Assembly: GCA_038324085.1 (NCBI GenBank)
Contig: JBBQHP010000009.1
Coordinates: 1 to 64,000, forward strand
DNA length: 64,000 nt
Direction of reading: 5' to 3'
DNA from: Ga0077523 sp038324085
GTDB taxonomy: Bacteria > Pseudomonadota > Gammaproteobacteria > Burkholderiales > Ga0077523
The notes beneath the pieces are model-generated. The model searched no databases, was not told the DNA's origin, and saw only the letters and a program-made list of their open reading frames with translations. The position numbers were made by a program, and so were the translations under genes. Numbering within the stretch: position 1 is the stretch's first letter; every line of letters starts with the position of its first letter. Shown piece after piece: positions 41,236 through 51,537 of this stretch.

Positions 41236-41454
41236 TCATGCCTTCCGCGCCCCGTTGCGGGCGCCGTCGCCACGTGCGGGCTTGCCCGACCCGGGACGCA
41301 GGGTGCCTTCCCACTCGCACCCGAGCGCGCTGCACCGGTAGCGGAAGCGCGGCGAAATCAGGCTGATGACTCGATCCAGCAAGTGGCGCCGAACCCGGAA
41401 AGCGGTACCACCACAACGGGGGCACTCATACCTGGCGGCAGGTCCCTTGTACAT
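41236..41454 (-). CDS. Small zinc-ribbon protein
   Basis: A 72-residue protein with one zinc-ribbon: Y-E-C-P-R-C-G near the start and Y-R-C-S-A-L-G-C-E-W-E-G at about 41-52. Between them is a basic segment, R-R-H-L-L-D-R-V-I-S-L. The tail is basic and low complexity. Similar very small proteins occur in betaproteobacteria, role unknown. I take ATG 41454 (AGGGG upstream); ATG 41475 and 41532 are longer options. Confidence 0.6.
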   Translation of the reverse strand: MYKGPAARYECPRCGGTAFRVRRHLLDRVISLISPRFRYRCSALGCEWEGTLRPGSGKPARGDGARNGARKA

Positions 41455-42075
41455 GGCCTCCCCTTTCACGCTCATTGACAATGCCGTCGCCGGGTTGGTT
41501 TCCCACTCGATGAAGATACCTTGACCTGCCATCCGCTCTGGCTGCGTGCCTGTATTCCGCCGTCCGGTCGATCAAGTTGCGACCGGGCCCGACGTCGCAG
41601 AGTCCCTTGGTGGGAAGTCGAGGAAGCGCAGCCATTCTCACCCCTCGAAATCGATTGAAACGGGAGCGAATCGGAGCCGGAATTCTGCACGTCCTTGCCC
41701 TAGCTGGAATTCACTAGCAAGGCTCTTGCCCGACGTGGTGTGCGCGCAGCCGCATCGTCGGCAGGTGGGCGACATCGGTATCCCTCCACCGTTGCCGCGG
41801 CTCGTCGGCAAAGGAGACTCGTCTTTGCTGTCGACGTTCACGACGATGATTCTCGCGCATCACCCGGCGGCTCGCGGGCGCGCGCGACCGGTTCACCATG
41901 GGCGTACTCGATCCGTATCCAGGTTCAAGTGCCTCGATACGGGGCCCGGTAACGGCATCGTCGCAGGCGTCGCCACCCAGCGCGAAACCCAGAGAAAGAG
42001 TGCCGGACCGATGGACGGTCCCACCCGGTTTGCTGCTACCTTACAATCCGTCACACCTCACTTGCCCGCAACACC
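41455..42075. other. Gap without a confident gene
   Basis: About 620 bases upstream of argC. Open frames on both strands exist, but they have no ribosome sites, their composition is mostly R, S, P and H, and none resembles a family. A minus-strand frame near 41638-41841 has C-R-R-C-G-C, but no start signal. The stretch just before 42076 should carry the argC promoter, which I cannot pin down. Confidence 0.4.
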
Positions 42076-43035
42076 ATGACCTGGAAAGTCTTCATCGACG
42101 GCCGTCACGGCACCACCGGACTCAAGATCGACGAGCGACTCGCCGACCGCGACGAGATCGAGGTGCTCGCGATTCCCGAGGACAGGCGCAAGGATCCGGC
42201 GGCCAAAGCCGCGGTGATCAACGACGCCGACATCGTGTTTCTCTGCCTCCCCGACTCGGCATCGCGGGAATCGGTGGCCTTGCTCGCGCCTGCCAACGGG
42301 AAAACGCGTTTTCTCGATGCGAGCACCGCGCATCGCACGCATCCGGATTGGACCTACGGCCTGCCGGAACTTGATGCCGGTCAGCGTGGACGCATCCGCC
42401 AGGCCGCGAAGGTGGCGATCCCCGGCTGCCACGCCAGTGGCTTCATCCTGCTGGCGCACCCCCTCGTGGCCGCGGGCATCGTGCCGGCGGACCATCCTTT
42501 GACGGCATTCTCGGTGACCGGCTACACCGGCGGCGGCAAGGAGATGATCGCCAGCTACGAGGCGCCGGCGAGCCTGCCCGACGCCATGAAGAGCCCGCGT
42601 TTGTACGCACTCGGGCTGAAGCACAAACATCTGCCGGAAATGCAGGCGATATCAGGGCTCACGCACGCACCGCTGTTCACGCCGATCGTGGGCGACTTCG
42701 CCCAGGGCATGGTGGTTGCCGTGCCGCTGCTGCCGCGCACGTTGCCGAAAGCCGTGACGCCGCAATCGCTGCAGACATTCTTCGCAGACTATTACCGCGG
42801 CGAGACTTTCGTGAAGGTGATGCCGTTCGACAGCGCGCCCCTGCTCGACAACGGGTTCCTGCCGGCGACCGCCTGCAACGACACCAATCGCGCGGAAATC
42901 TTCGTGTTCGGGCACGCCGAACAGATCCTGCTTGCCGCGCGTTTCGACAATCTCGGCAAGGGCGCTTCCGGTGCGGCGATACAGTGCATGAACCTCATGC
43001 TGGGCCTCGACGAAGCACGCGGACTGGCGGCCTGA
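42076..43035 (+). CDS. argC: N-acetyl-gamma-glutamyl-phosphate reductase (type 2)
   Basis: A 319-residue arginine-pathway enzyme that reduces N-acetylglutamyl phosphate to the semialdehyde with NADPH. The N-terminus has I-D-G-R-H-G-T-T-G, the active cysteine is Cys 118 in I-P-G-C-H-A-S-G, and G-Y-T-G-G-G-K-E follows. This is the shorter, type 2 form. The C-terminus has a proper K-G-A-S-G-A-A block. No other arginine gene lies next to it, and the ankyrin gene is convergent. Confidence 0.93.
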   Translation: MTWKVFIDGRHGTTGLKIDERLADRDEIEVLAIPEDRRKDPAAKAAVINDADIVFLCLPDSASRESVALLAPANGKTRFLDASTAHRTHPDWTYGLPELDAGQRGRIRQAAKVAIPGCHASGFILLAHPLVAAGIVPADHPLTAFSVTGYTGGGKEMIASYEAPASLPDAMKSPRLYALGLKHKHLPEMQAISGLTHAPLFTPIVGDFAQGMVVAVPLLPRTLPKAVTPQSLQTFFADYYRGETFVKVMPFDSAPLLDNGFLPATACNDTNRAEIFVFGHAEQILLAARFDNLGKGASGAAIQCMNLMLGLDEARGLAA

Positions 43036-43047
43036 CCGCCCTGCGCG

Positions 43048-44295
43048 TCAGGGATACAGGGTGACCAGGCCGGCAATGTCGGTCAGTCCGAGTCGCTGCG
43101 CGCGCGCCAGCGCCGTTTCCCCGGCCTTGTTGCGCATGCCCGGATCGGCCCCTGCGGAAAGCAGAGCAGCCACGATTTCCGCATAACCCATCGCCACGGC
43201 GCCCAGCAACGCGGTCTCGCCGTCTGCATCGGCAGCATTGACGTCCGCCCCGCGCGAGAGCAACTGTTGCACGGCGTTCAGACGGGTCCGCGAAAAGACC
43301 CCCAGATCGCCGGACCGCGCCGCCCACATCAAGGCGCTATCGCCATGGGCAGTGCGCGCGTTGACGTCCGCTCCTGCCTCGAGCAGTGCCCAGATCGCGT
43401 TGCCGTAGACCTCCGGTCCGCCCACGGCGCACATCAGCAGCGTCACGTTGCCGCGCGCTGAGCGCGTGTTCGGATCGATGCCCTGCTGCATCAGTCGCTC
43501 GATGCGCTGAAAGTCATTCTGCCGCACCGCCTGGACGACACCGCTGCCGCCGCAGTCCAGCACGCTGCTGGCGGGCTCCAGCGTTGCGGTCGGCACCGGC
43601 GCGCCCGGATGAAAGCGCAGGCGCAACGTTTCGATGTCGTCGATCACCGCCCAGGACGGCTGCACGTCGGGCGCGCGCTCGAAGAACAGGAAAAGCGTCA
43701 GCGACTCCACGTCGGACGAACGGATCGCCTCGGCACCGAGCCTGAACACCGGAAGCAGTTGCGAACCATCCTTGCGCAGCACCGCGGTCGTCTGCTGTCG
43801 TTGCGTCACGAGCACGTGGGGACTGCGCGGAAAGCTCGCGCGCAGCAATGCGAGATCAGCCATCCGCGCGACCCCGAGCACCGGCCCCCACTGATCGAGG
43901 AATCCCGGCGCGAGACCTTCATAGAATTCGAGACCACCGTCCAGCACGTTGAGCGCCAGCGGAGGCGAGGCGTGGTCGGTTTCCAGCGTTGCCACCAGCG
44001 GCGCGCCCCACAACGCCCGTGCGTCGCCCAGCGCATCGGCGCTCGATGTCGCGACCACGGACATGCGTCCGGAGCCGGGCGCCACACGCACGACAAACGG
44101 TGCGCGGGCGAGGTCGAATACGCCTGCGACCGGCTGCACGGCGACGCCATTCTGCAGCACATCGATTCCGGGACCATGGAGCGGCGCCTTCGGCACCTCC
44201 CCGGTTTCCGCCGCGGGTGTCGGCGGCGACAGCATGCAAGCCAGAGCAGCAGCGGAAATGAATCGAAACCGCAGCCCGCTACTTCGATTCGGCAT
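43048..44295 (-). CDS. Exported ankyrin-repeat protein
   Basis: A 415-residue protein with a signal peptide (A-A-A-L-A-C-M-L, cleavage near T-P-A-A-E). The first 240 residues are an unrecognised beta-rich domain. The last 170 hold about four ankyrin repeats, such as A-R-G-N-V-T-L-L-M-C-A-V and D-G-E-T-A-L-L-G-A-V-A-M-G-Y-A-E-I-V. Periplasmic ankyrin proteins usually protect or chaperone a partner. It begins inside the end of the cytochrome gene (ATG 44295; 44304 is an alternative), so the sulfite-dehydrogenase-like pair is the likely partner. Confidence 0.78.
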   Translation of the reverse strand: MPNRSSGLRFRFISAAALACMLSPPTPAAETGEVPKAPLHGPGIDVLQNGVAVQPVAGVFDLARAPFVVRVAPGSGRMSVVATSSADALGDARALWGAPLVATLETDHASPPLALNVLDGGLEFYEGLAPGFLDQWGPVLGVARMADLALLRASFPRSPHVLVTQRQQTTAVLRKDGSQLLPVFRLGAEAIRSSDVESLTLFLFFERAPDVQPSWAVIDDIETLRLRFHPGAPVPTATLEPASSVLDCGGSGVVQAVRQNDFQRIERLMQQGIDPNTRSARGNVTLLMCAVGGPEVYGNAIWALLEAGADVNARTAHGDSALMWAARSGDLGVFSRTRLNAVQQLLSRGADVNAADADGETALLGAVAMGYAEIVAALLSAGADPGMRNKAGETALARAQRLGLTDIAGLVTLYP

Positions 44296-44809
44296 CCCAC
44301 CCATTCACGAACCCGTCGCGATTCGGCATGCGCACCTTGGGCAGCGTCTGCGCGTCCATCACGTCCTTGCGCCCCACGATGTCGTTCAACCACAGAATGT
44401 AGGCGGTGAGCGCATAGGTCTCGTTGTTGGTCAGCGACATCGGTCGGTCGTACGGCATGGCCCGCCGGATGTAGTCGAACAGCGTGGTGGCGTACGGCCA
44501 GTAGCTGCCTACGGTCCTGACCGGTTTGGCAGTGGCGAGCGAACCCAGTCCGCCCGCCAACGCCGGCGCCGTCACCCCTTCGCCGCGCGGACCATGGCAG
44601 GCTGCGCACTTGTCCATGTAGAGATCGATGCCATCGACGACGGTACCCTCGCCCCGCGGCAACCCGTCGCCGTCGGGTGCGATGTCGATGTCGATCACGG
44701 CGATTTCGGCATCGCTCACCGGCCGGCCCAGATCGGGCCCGGCAGCGGCCGTCGCCGCGAGCAGTGCCGCCGATACGAGAGACACTGCCTGCGCCTTAAG
44801 CATAGACAT
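44279..44809 (-). CDS. Monohaem cytochrome c, partner of SoxC/SorA-like protein
   Basis: A 176-residue exported cytochrome c. The signal peptide ends at T-A-A-A-G. The haem site is C-A-A-C-H (68-72) and a methionine in R-A-M-P-Y is the likely sixth ligand. It has a single haem domain, unlike the two-haem SoxD of Paracoccus, and is closer in size to SorB. The start ATG 44809 overlaps the end of the molybdoenzyme gene. It should accept electrons from that enzyme in the periplasm. Confidence 0.85.
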   Translation of the reverse strand: MSMLKAQAVSLVSAALLAATAAAGPDLGRPVSDAEIAVIDIDIAPDGDGLPRGEGTVVDGIDLYMDKCAACHGPRGEGVTAPALAGGLGSLATAKPVRTVGSYWPYATTLFDYIRRAMPYDRPMSLTNNETYALTAYILWLNDIVGRKDVMDAQTLPKVRMPNRDGFVNGWDAESK

Positions 44810-46097
44810 TGTGAAGTGTCCCATCCGGTTCCACCCGCCAGGCCTGCACGGCGTTGTAGTGATAGCGCTGCGTGCTGCCGTAGCGACCGATCCATTCGGC
44901 GCGTGGCGGCTGCACCTGCCCGCGGCGGTCGTGGGCACGACTCATCAGGACGGCCGGGGCGCCGTCCCAGCGCCACGGCAGGCGAAAGCGCGTGAGGCTG
45001 CGCGCGAGCACCGGCTCCTCCAGCGCGGCGACCGCCCAGGTGGCGCCGCCATCGGCAGACACTTCCACCTGCTCGATGCCGTCGACACCCGACCATGCCA
45101 GACCCGATATCTCGTAATAGCCTGGCCCCTGCAACGCCCAGCCCGGCGACGGCTGGGTGATGACGGACTTGACGCCCATCGGGAACGTGAACTGGAGCGC
45201 CTTGCCGTCGGGTAACAGATCCGTGTAGTGCGACGTCTCGTCGCGGGCCTGCATCGGCCCGGCCGCGAGCTTGATCCGGTGCAGCCACTTGATGCCCATG
45301 TTGCCTTCGAAGCCGGGCAGCACCAGACGCATCGGGTAACCCTGCTCGGGGCGCAGCGGTTCGCCGTTCTGCCACAGCGCGATCATCGCGTCGTCCAGCG
45401 CCTTCGAGAGCGGTACCGAGCGGGCCATCGTGGCCGCGTCCGCACCCTCCGCGATCACCCACCGCGCCGTGGCATCGACGCCTGCCTCCTCGAGCAGGAG
45501 CGCGAGCGGCACCCCGGTCCATTCGCTGCACGAGATCAGGCCGTGGATCTCGCCGCAAGTCACTTGCGGCGCCTCGGCGAGCGTATTGCGAAAGCTGTTC
45601 CCCGAACATTCGATGAACAGCATCCGGCTCACCATGGGATAGCGCACCAGCCGATCGAGGCTGAATTTGAGCGGCCTGGTGACGAGCCCGTGGATCACGA
45701 GCTGGTGCCGCGCCGGATCGATGTCGGCCACGCCGTTGTGATGACGCTCGAAATGGAGTCCCGCCGGCGTGATCGTGCCGCGCAGCAGGTGCAGCGGTGT
45801 GAATGAAACGCCATTGCCCGCAGCCGTGGGCCCGAATGGCTGAACGATGGATCGCTCCAGGCCTGTGATGTACTTCGAAGGCTGGCCGTAGCCGCTGAAG
45901 GGGCGGCCGGGCGCCTGTTGCCAGGGCAAGGCCCCCTGGAGATGGGCTTCCGCGGCGTAAGCGGGCAACACCGACCCGGCCCCCAGCGCGACTGCACCCT
46001 TCAGCATGGCCCTCCGGCTCAACAGTCCGCGGCCGGCAGCGGGCGTCGCGTCGCTCACCGAAGCGAAGCGCGGTTGCGGCAGAAGTTCACGTGTCAT
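44796..46097 (-). CDS. Molybdopterin sulfite-oxidase-fold dehydrogenase (SoxC/SorA-like)
   Basis: A 433-residue enzyme. A twin-arginine signal (S-R-R-A-M-L-K-G at 27-34) exports it folded with its cofactor. The sulfite-oxidase domain has the molybdenum ligand Cys 164 in F-I-E-C-S-G-N-S, R-Y-P-M-V-S-R-M before it, and G-N-M-G-I-K-W-L-H-R-I-K. The C-terminal dimerisation domain includes V-E-V-S-A-D-G-G-A-T-W. The start is ATG 46097 with GGAGGTG. It oxidises sulfite or a sulfane sulfur and passes electrons to the next gene's cytochrome. Other sox genes are absent, so sulfite itself is the simpler guess. Confidence 0.9.
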   Translation of the reverse strand: MTRELLPQPRFASVSDATPAAGRGLLSRRAMLKGAVALGAGSVLPAYAAEAHLQGALPWQQAPGRPFSGYGQPSKYITGLERSIVQPFGPTAAGNGVSFTPLHLLRGTITPAGLHFERHHNGVADIDPARHQLVIHGLVTRPLKFSLDRLVRYPMVSRMLFIECSGNSFRNTLAEAPQVTCGEIHGLISCSEWTGVPLALLLEEAGVDATARWVIAEGADAATMARSVPLSKALDDAMIALWQNGEPLRPEQGYPMRLVLPGFEGNMGIKWLHRIKLAAGPMQARDETSHYTDLLPDGKALQFTFPMGVKSVITQPSPGWALQGPGYYEISGLAWSGVDGIEQVEVSADGGATWAVAALEEPVLARSLTRFRLPWRWDGAPAVLMSRAHDRRGQVQPPRAEWIGRYGSTQRYHYNAVQAWRVEPDGTLHNVYA

Positions 46098-46382
46098 GCG
46101 CCACCTCCGCCGGCGACCGGAGGGTGTGGGCGGGCCGGCCGGCGCCACTGTGGATCGGAGACGCGATCCGCGACACATCCGGAACATTGCCCGGTACGCG
46201 GGGCATCCCGTCGGCTGGCGGTGCCGCTGCGATTGCAAGCTGTCATTCGAACTACTCTCGGGGGTCGGATGCCGGAACAATGACATGTGACGGGCAAGAA
46301 AAGCCAGTGTCTCTCCACGACGACAGGGCTGCGTGGCGCGGGCAGACCGCAGCCGACGAGGGATCCGCACCCATGGCTGCGA

Positions 46383-47237
46383 TCACTTCGCCTCTTCCAC
46401 TTTGAGATAGAGCCGACGCTCGTCCCGGCTCGCTTCGGAACTGCGGTAGGCAATCCCGCTTTCCTCGCTCGCGCTCGATTGCGTGGCACCGCCCAGTTCG
46501 ATCCATTCGCCGAGCCGACCGGAAACGATCGTATCGACACGCTGGATGCTCGCCGCGCCCGTCGCGGGATCGATGAACTTGTCGCGGCTGCCGGAGATCT
46601 CGACCGTGACCTGATCGCCGTTGGTCCTGGGTCGCGCGTAGAACCCCGACATCGCGTCGCGGATCTGGGTGGAATCGATGACGCGGGGCCCTTGCGGAGT
46701 CTGGATGACCTGACGTGTGCTGATCGGCGCCGACTGCCCGATGCGGATGAATGCGGCATTGCCTTCGAGCACCTGCACCGTCTGCCCGCCTCGTTCCGTA
46801 CCGGCGGACCGACTGCTGAACACGCGTGCCTCGGCGCGGCCATTGCCGACGGCCCCGCCCTGGGTCCGGCGCGACGGGGCGCCCGGCAGGGTCACCGACG
46901 CGGCGGCGTCGCCGATGGTCCCGGCAAGATCACCGCCCGTGCCCCGCGACGACAGATCGACATCCTGCGACACGGTGACGATCAGACTGCGCGGCCGCTT
47001 GTCGATGCCGTCGAGGATCTTGCGCAGCTCGGCCAGGTTGCGCGGCGTGGTGCGCACGATCAACTGATTGTTCAGCGCGCTGATGGACCCTTCCTTGGCG
47101 ACGAACGGCCGCAGCACCGGCAGCACTTCCTGCGCGTTGCGATACTTGAGGTCGATCACTTCGAGCACCGACTGCTGGGCGAGTGCCACCGCAGACCAGA
47201 ACAGCGCAGCCGCCAGGAACCATCCCGTCATGCGCAT
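46383..47237 (-). CDS. Secretin N-domain (NolW-like) periplasmic protein
   Basis: A 284-residue exported protein. The signal peptide ends at V-A-L-A-Q-Q. Residues 25-90 form a secretin N1-type repeat (V-I-D-L-K-Y-R-N-A-Q-E-V, then L-N-N-Q-L-I-V-R-T-T-P). The remainder is beta-rich, with R-V-F-S-S-R-S and Q-V-T-V-E-I-S-G. It lacks the conserved C-terminal secretin pore. The start is ATG 47237 with GGAGG. It lies 13 bases after mtfA on the same strand. It may be a pilotin or assembly relative of a secretion or pilus system encoded elsewhere. Confidence 0.75.
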   Translation of the reverse strand: MRMTGWFLAAALFWSAVALAQQSVLEVIDLKYRNAQEVLPVLRPFVAKEGSISALNNQLIVRTTPRNLAELRKILDGIDKRPRSLIVTVSQDVDLSSRGTGGDLAGTIGDAAASVTLPGAPSRRTQGGAVGNGRAEARVFSSRSAGTERGGQTVQVLEGNAAFIRIGQSAPISTRQVIQTPQGPRVIDSTQIRDAMSGFYARPRTNGDQVTVEISGSRDKFIDPATGAASIQRVDTIVSGRLGEWIELGGATQSSASEESGIAYRSSEASRDERRLYLKVEEAK

Positions 47238-47250
47238 CGGATCGCCTCCG

Positions 47251-48030
47251 TCAGTGCGCGCGGGCGCCGAGGCGCTCGAGCGGATCCTGCCGATAGAACT
47301 GACGCAACTGTTCGTACACGTCGGGGTAGGTCTGCACCACCGCAACCGGAATCTCGAAGAACGCTTCGCTCAATACCGCAAAGAACTCGCCGGGCGATTC
47401 GGATGCGTAGGGATCGATCTCGGTATGGCGACCGGCATCGACGCGCCGGCAGAAATCCAGGTAGGCAGCCTCGAACGTCCGGCTCCATGCGACGCGGCTC
47501 ATGCCCTTGTGCAGCGGGGGAAATCCGTTCGCATCGCCGTTCAGCATGTCGAGCTTGTGTGCGAACTCGTGGATCACCACGTTCACACCGTCGTCGGCGC
47601 CGGAACGGGCCACGTCGGCCCACGACAGCACCACCGGCCCCTGCAGCCACGCTTCGCCGGCCATGGCGGCAGGATCGTGATGCACGACGCCAGCGTCGTC
47701 GGTCCAGGTGTGCCCCGGCACGAACTCATCCGGGTAGACGATGACTTCGGTCCAGCCCCGATAGGAATCCACATCCAGGTTGAGGATCAGGATGCAGGCC
47801 TGCAACGCGACATCGAGACACATCTGGTCGGTGAGCTCGAGTCCGCCCGCCGCCGTGAAATCCTTGTCGTCGAGAAACAGCGTCACCTGTTCACGCAGTC
47901 GGAGCTGCTCCGGATCGCCCAGGTTGCGCGCGAAAGAGAAGCGCGCGAGCGAATCGTCCCAGATCCCGTCGTCCACGCGGCCACGCGCCAATGCCCGCTC
48001 GCGCCGCCACTGCCTCAGGCTCCATGCCAT
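47251..48030 (-). CDS. mtfA: MtfA family zinc peptidase
   Basis: A 259-residue cytoplasmic peptidase of the MtfA family. The zinc motif is H-E-F-A-H-K-L-D (154-161), with a third ligand expected in the downstream E-F-F-A-V-L-S-E-A-F-F. In E. coli MtfA interacts with the Mlc repressor and affects glucose uptake; whether that applies here is unknown. The start ATG overlaps the rmuC stop (TGATG). Confidence 0.9.
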   Translation of the reverse strand: MAWSLRQWRRERALARGRVDDGIWDDSLARFSFARNLGDPEQLRLREQVTLFLDDKDFTAAGGLELTDQMCLDVALQACILILNLDVDSYRGWTEVIVYPDEFVPGHTWTDDAGVVHHDPAAMAGEAWLQGPVVLSWADVARSGADDGVNVVIHEFAHKLDMLNGDANGFPPLHKGMSRVAWSRTFEAAYLDFCRRVDAGRHTEIDPYASESPGEFFAVLSEAFFEIPVAVVQTYPDVYEQLRQFYRQDPLERLGARAH

Positions 48031-49445
48031 CACTGCTCGACCGCGCTGGATTCGCCGGCTTCGCTGTCGGCCGTATCCATGGACTGCTCGAGGCGAGCGA
48101 CATCACCGGGCGCGTCGAGCTCGACCTTCTCGATCTGCGTAAAGCGGCGCACGATCTTGTCGCTGCTGATCTGGACCTGCTGCGCGTCGTCGTGCGCCTG
48201 GCGGATATGGTCGGCGAGCTTTTTCATGCGCTGCTCGAACCGCGCGAAGTCCTTGCCGAGCTTCGACAGCTCGTCCTTGATGACGTGCACCTGCCGGCGG
48301 GTCTCGACGTCCTTGATCACCGCGCGGGCGGTGTTGAGGACCGCCATCATGGTCGTCGGCGACACGATCCAGACGCGCTGCTGCATCGCGTGATCGACGA
48401 CCTCGGAGTGGCGCGCATGGATCTCGGCGAAGACTGCCTCTGCAGGAATGAACATCACCGCCCCGTCGGAGGTCTCGCCGGCAATGATGTAGCGCGCCGC
48501 GATATCGTCCACGTGCCTGCGGACGTCCGCCCGGAACTGCCGTTGCACGGCAAGTCGTTCGATGTCGCTCTGGGCCGGTTCGAACATGCGGTGATAGTTC
48601 TCGAGCGGGAACTTGGAATCGACCGCAACCGAGCCGGTAGGTTCCGGCAGCTTCAGCAGGCAGTCCGCGCGGGTGCCGTTCGAGAGCGTCACCTGGAACT
48701 CGAACGCCGAAGGCGGCAGGATGTTGCGTACCAGCGCCTCGAGCTGGACTTCGCCGAAGGCGCCGCGCGAGCGCTTGTCGCCGAGCAGTTCCTGCAGGCT
48801 CACGACGTTGGTGGTGAGACCGTCGATCTTCTTCTGCGCCTCGTCGATGGTGGCGAGCCGCTCCATCACGCTCACGAAAGTTTCGTTGGTCTTGCGGAAC
48901 CCTTCCTCTAGCCGCTCGTTCACCTTGCCCTGGATCTCGGCCAGGCGCGCATCGGCCGTGCGCGTGAGCGCCTCGATGCTTCCGGTGAGCTGCAGTGCGA
49001 GCGAACGTACGCTGTCCTGCAGGACCTCCGACTGGCTCTTCGCCTGTTCGGCCAGCGCGGTGAGGGCCTTGCCGAGGATGTCCGTGCGGATCTCGCCCAC
49101 GCGCTGCAGAAGCTGCTCGCGATTGGCAGCCATGTCCTGGCTTTGCGACAGCTGGAGCGCGACCAGGGCCTCGCGGGTGCTCTTCAATTGCTGGTCCACC
49201 GAAGCGCGCAGACGCTCGGAATTCTCCCCGCCGGTGCCCGCCAGGCGATCGCCCAGCGCGTTCAATCCGGCATTGAGATCCTTCAGCATCGAGAGATGCT
49301 TGGCCTCGAGCAATTCAGTGACGCGGATCGCGAGCGCCGCCTGCGCGCGCGACAGCGTCATCATCCGTGCGACCAGCATGCCGACCGCCGCGAACATCAA
49401 TGCCGCGACGCCCAGAAGGATCAGTTCGGGCAGGCTGAAACTCAT
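48030..49445 (-). CDS. rmuC: DNA recombination protein RmuC
   Basis: A 471-residue protein with an N-terminal membrane helix (about 5-25), a long coiled coil (about 35-185) and the RmuC nuclease-like domain from about 215: G-A-F-G-E-V-Q-L-E, V-A-V-D-S-K-F-P-L-E, A-V-F-A-E-I-H-A-R-H. RmuC limits inversions between short repeats. It lies between typA (81 bases) and mtfA (overlapping), all on the minus strand. Confidence 0.93.
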   Translation of the reverse strand: MSFSLPELILLGVAALMFAAVGMLVARMMTLSRAQAALAIRVTELLEAKHLSMLKDLNAGLNALGDRLAGTGGENSERLRASVDQQLKSTREALVALQLSQSQDMAANREQLLQRVGEIRTDILGKALTALAEQAKSQSEVLQDSVRSLALQLTGSIEALTRTADARLAEIQGKVNERLEEGFRKTNETFVSVMERLATIDEAQKKIDGLTTNVVSLQELLGDKRSRGAFGEVQLEALVRNILPPSAFEFQVTLSNGTRADCLLKLPEPTGSVAVDSKFPLENYHRMFEPAQSDIERLAVQRQFRADVRRHVDDIAARYIIAGETSDGAVMFIPAEAVFAEIHARHSEVVDHAMQQRVWIVSPTTMMAVLNTARAVIKDVETRRQVHVIKDELSKLGKDFARFEQRMKKLADHIRQAHDDAQQVQISSDKIVRRFTQIEKVELDAPGDVARLEQSMDTADSEAGESSAVEQ

Positions 49446-49487
49446 GCGGACCAGTATAGCCGCCCCTGAATTCCGCGATCCGGGACC

Positions 49488-49501
49488 CGGGACCGGTCCC
49501 G
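49488..49501. repeat. 14-bp palindrome between typA and rmuC
   Basis: CGGGACCGGTCCCG is a perfect palindrome in the 81-base gap between typA and rmuC. It sits amid other G-G-G-A-C-C repeats. It could fold as a stem and attenuate transcription between the two genes. No T-run. Confidence 0.35.
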
Positions 49502-49526
49502 CGTCACCCGTCCCGGCTCACGGCAT

Positions 49527-51353
<1,827 letters not shown>

Positions 51354-51537
51354 GGGGCGGATTCCGGAGAAAAAAGTCGCGCATTCTAGCACCGGAAGTG
51401 CTGCAGGCGTTGCACTGCACAAAAAAAGCTTGCCACTGACCCGGTTTCTGGGCCGCGCCCCGGCCGGCGAATCGCGGCGCTCCCCGGCCCGTTCCTTGCC
51501 TGGAGTTACGTCGATCATTCCCCGAAACCAAGCAATC

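Noticed and set aside
41546..42079. 177-codon frame upstream of argC
   Set aside because: Low-complexity R/S/P/H composition, no ribosome site, ends inside the argC start.
44279..46097. Thiosulfate-oxidising Sox system
   Set aside because: Only a SoxC-like protein and a monohaem cytochrome are present; soxXAYZB are absent and the cytochrome lacks the second haem domain. Sulfite dehydrogenase is the simpler reading.
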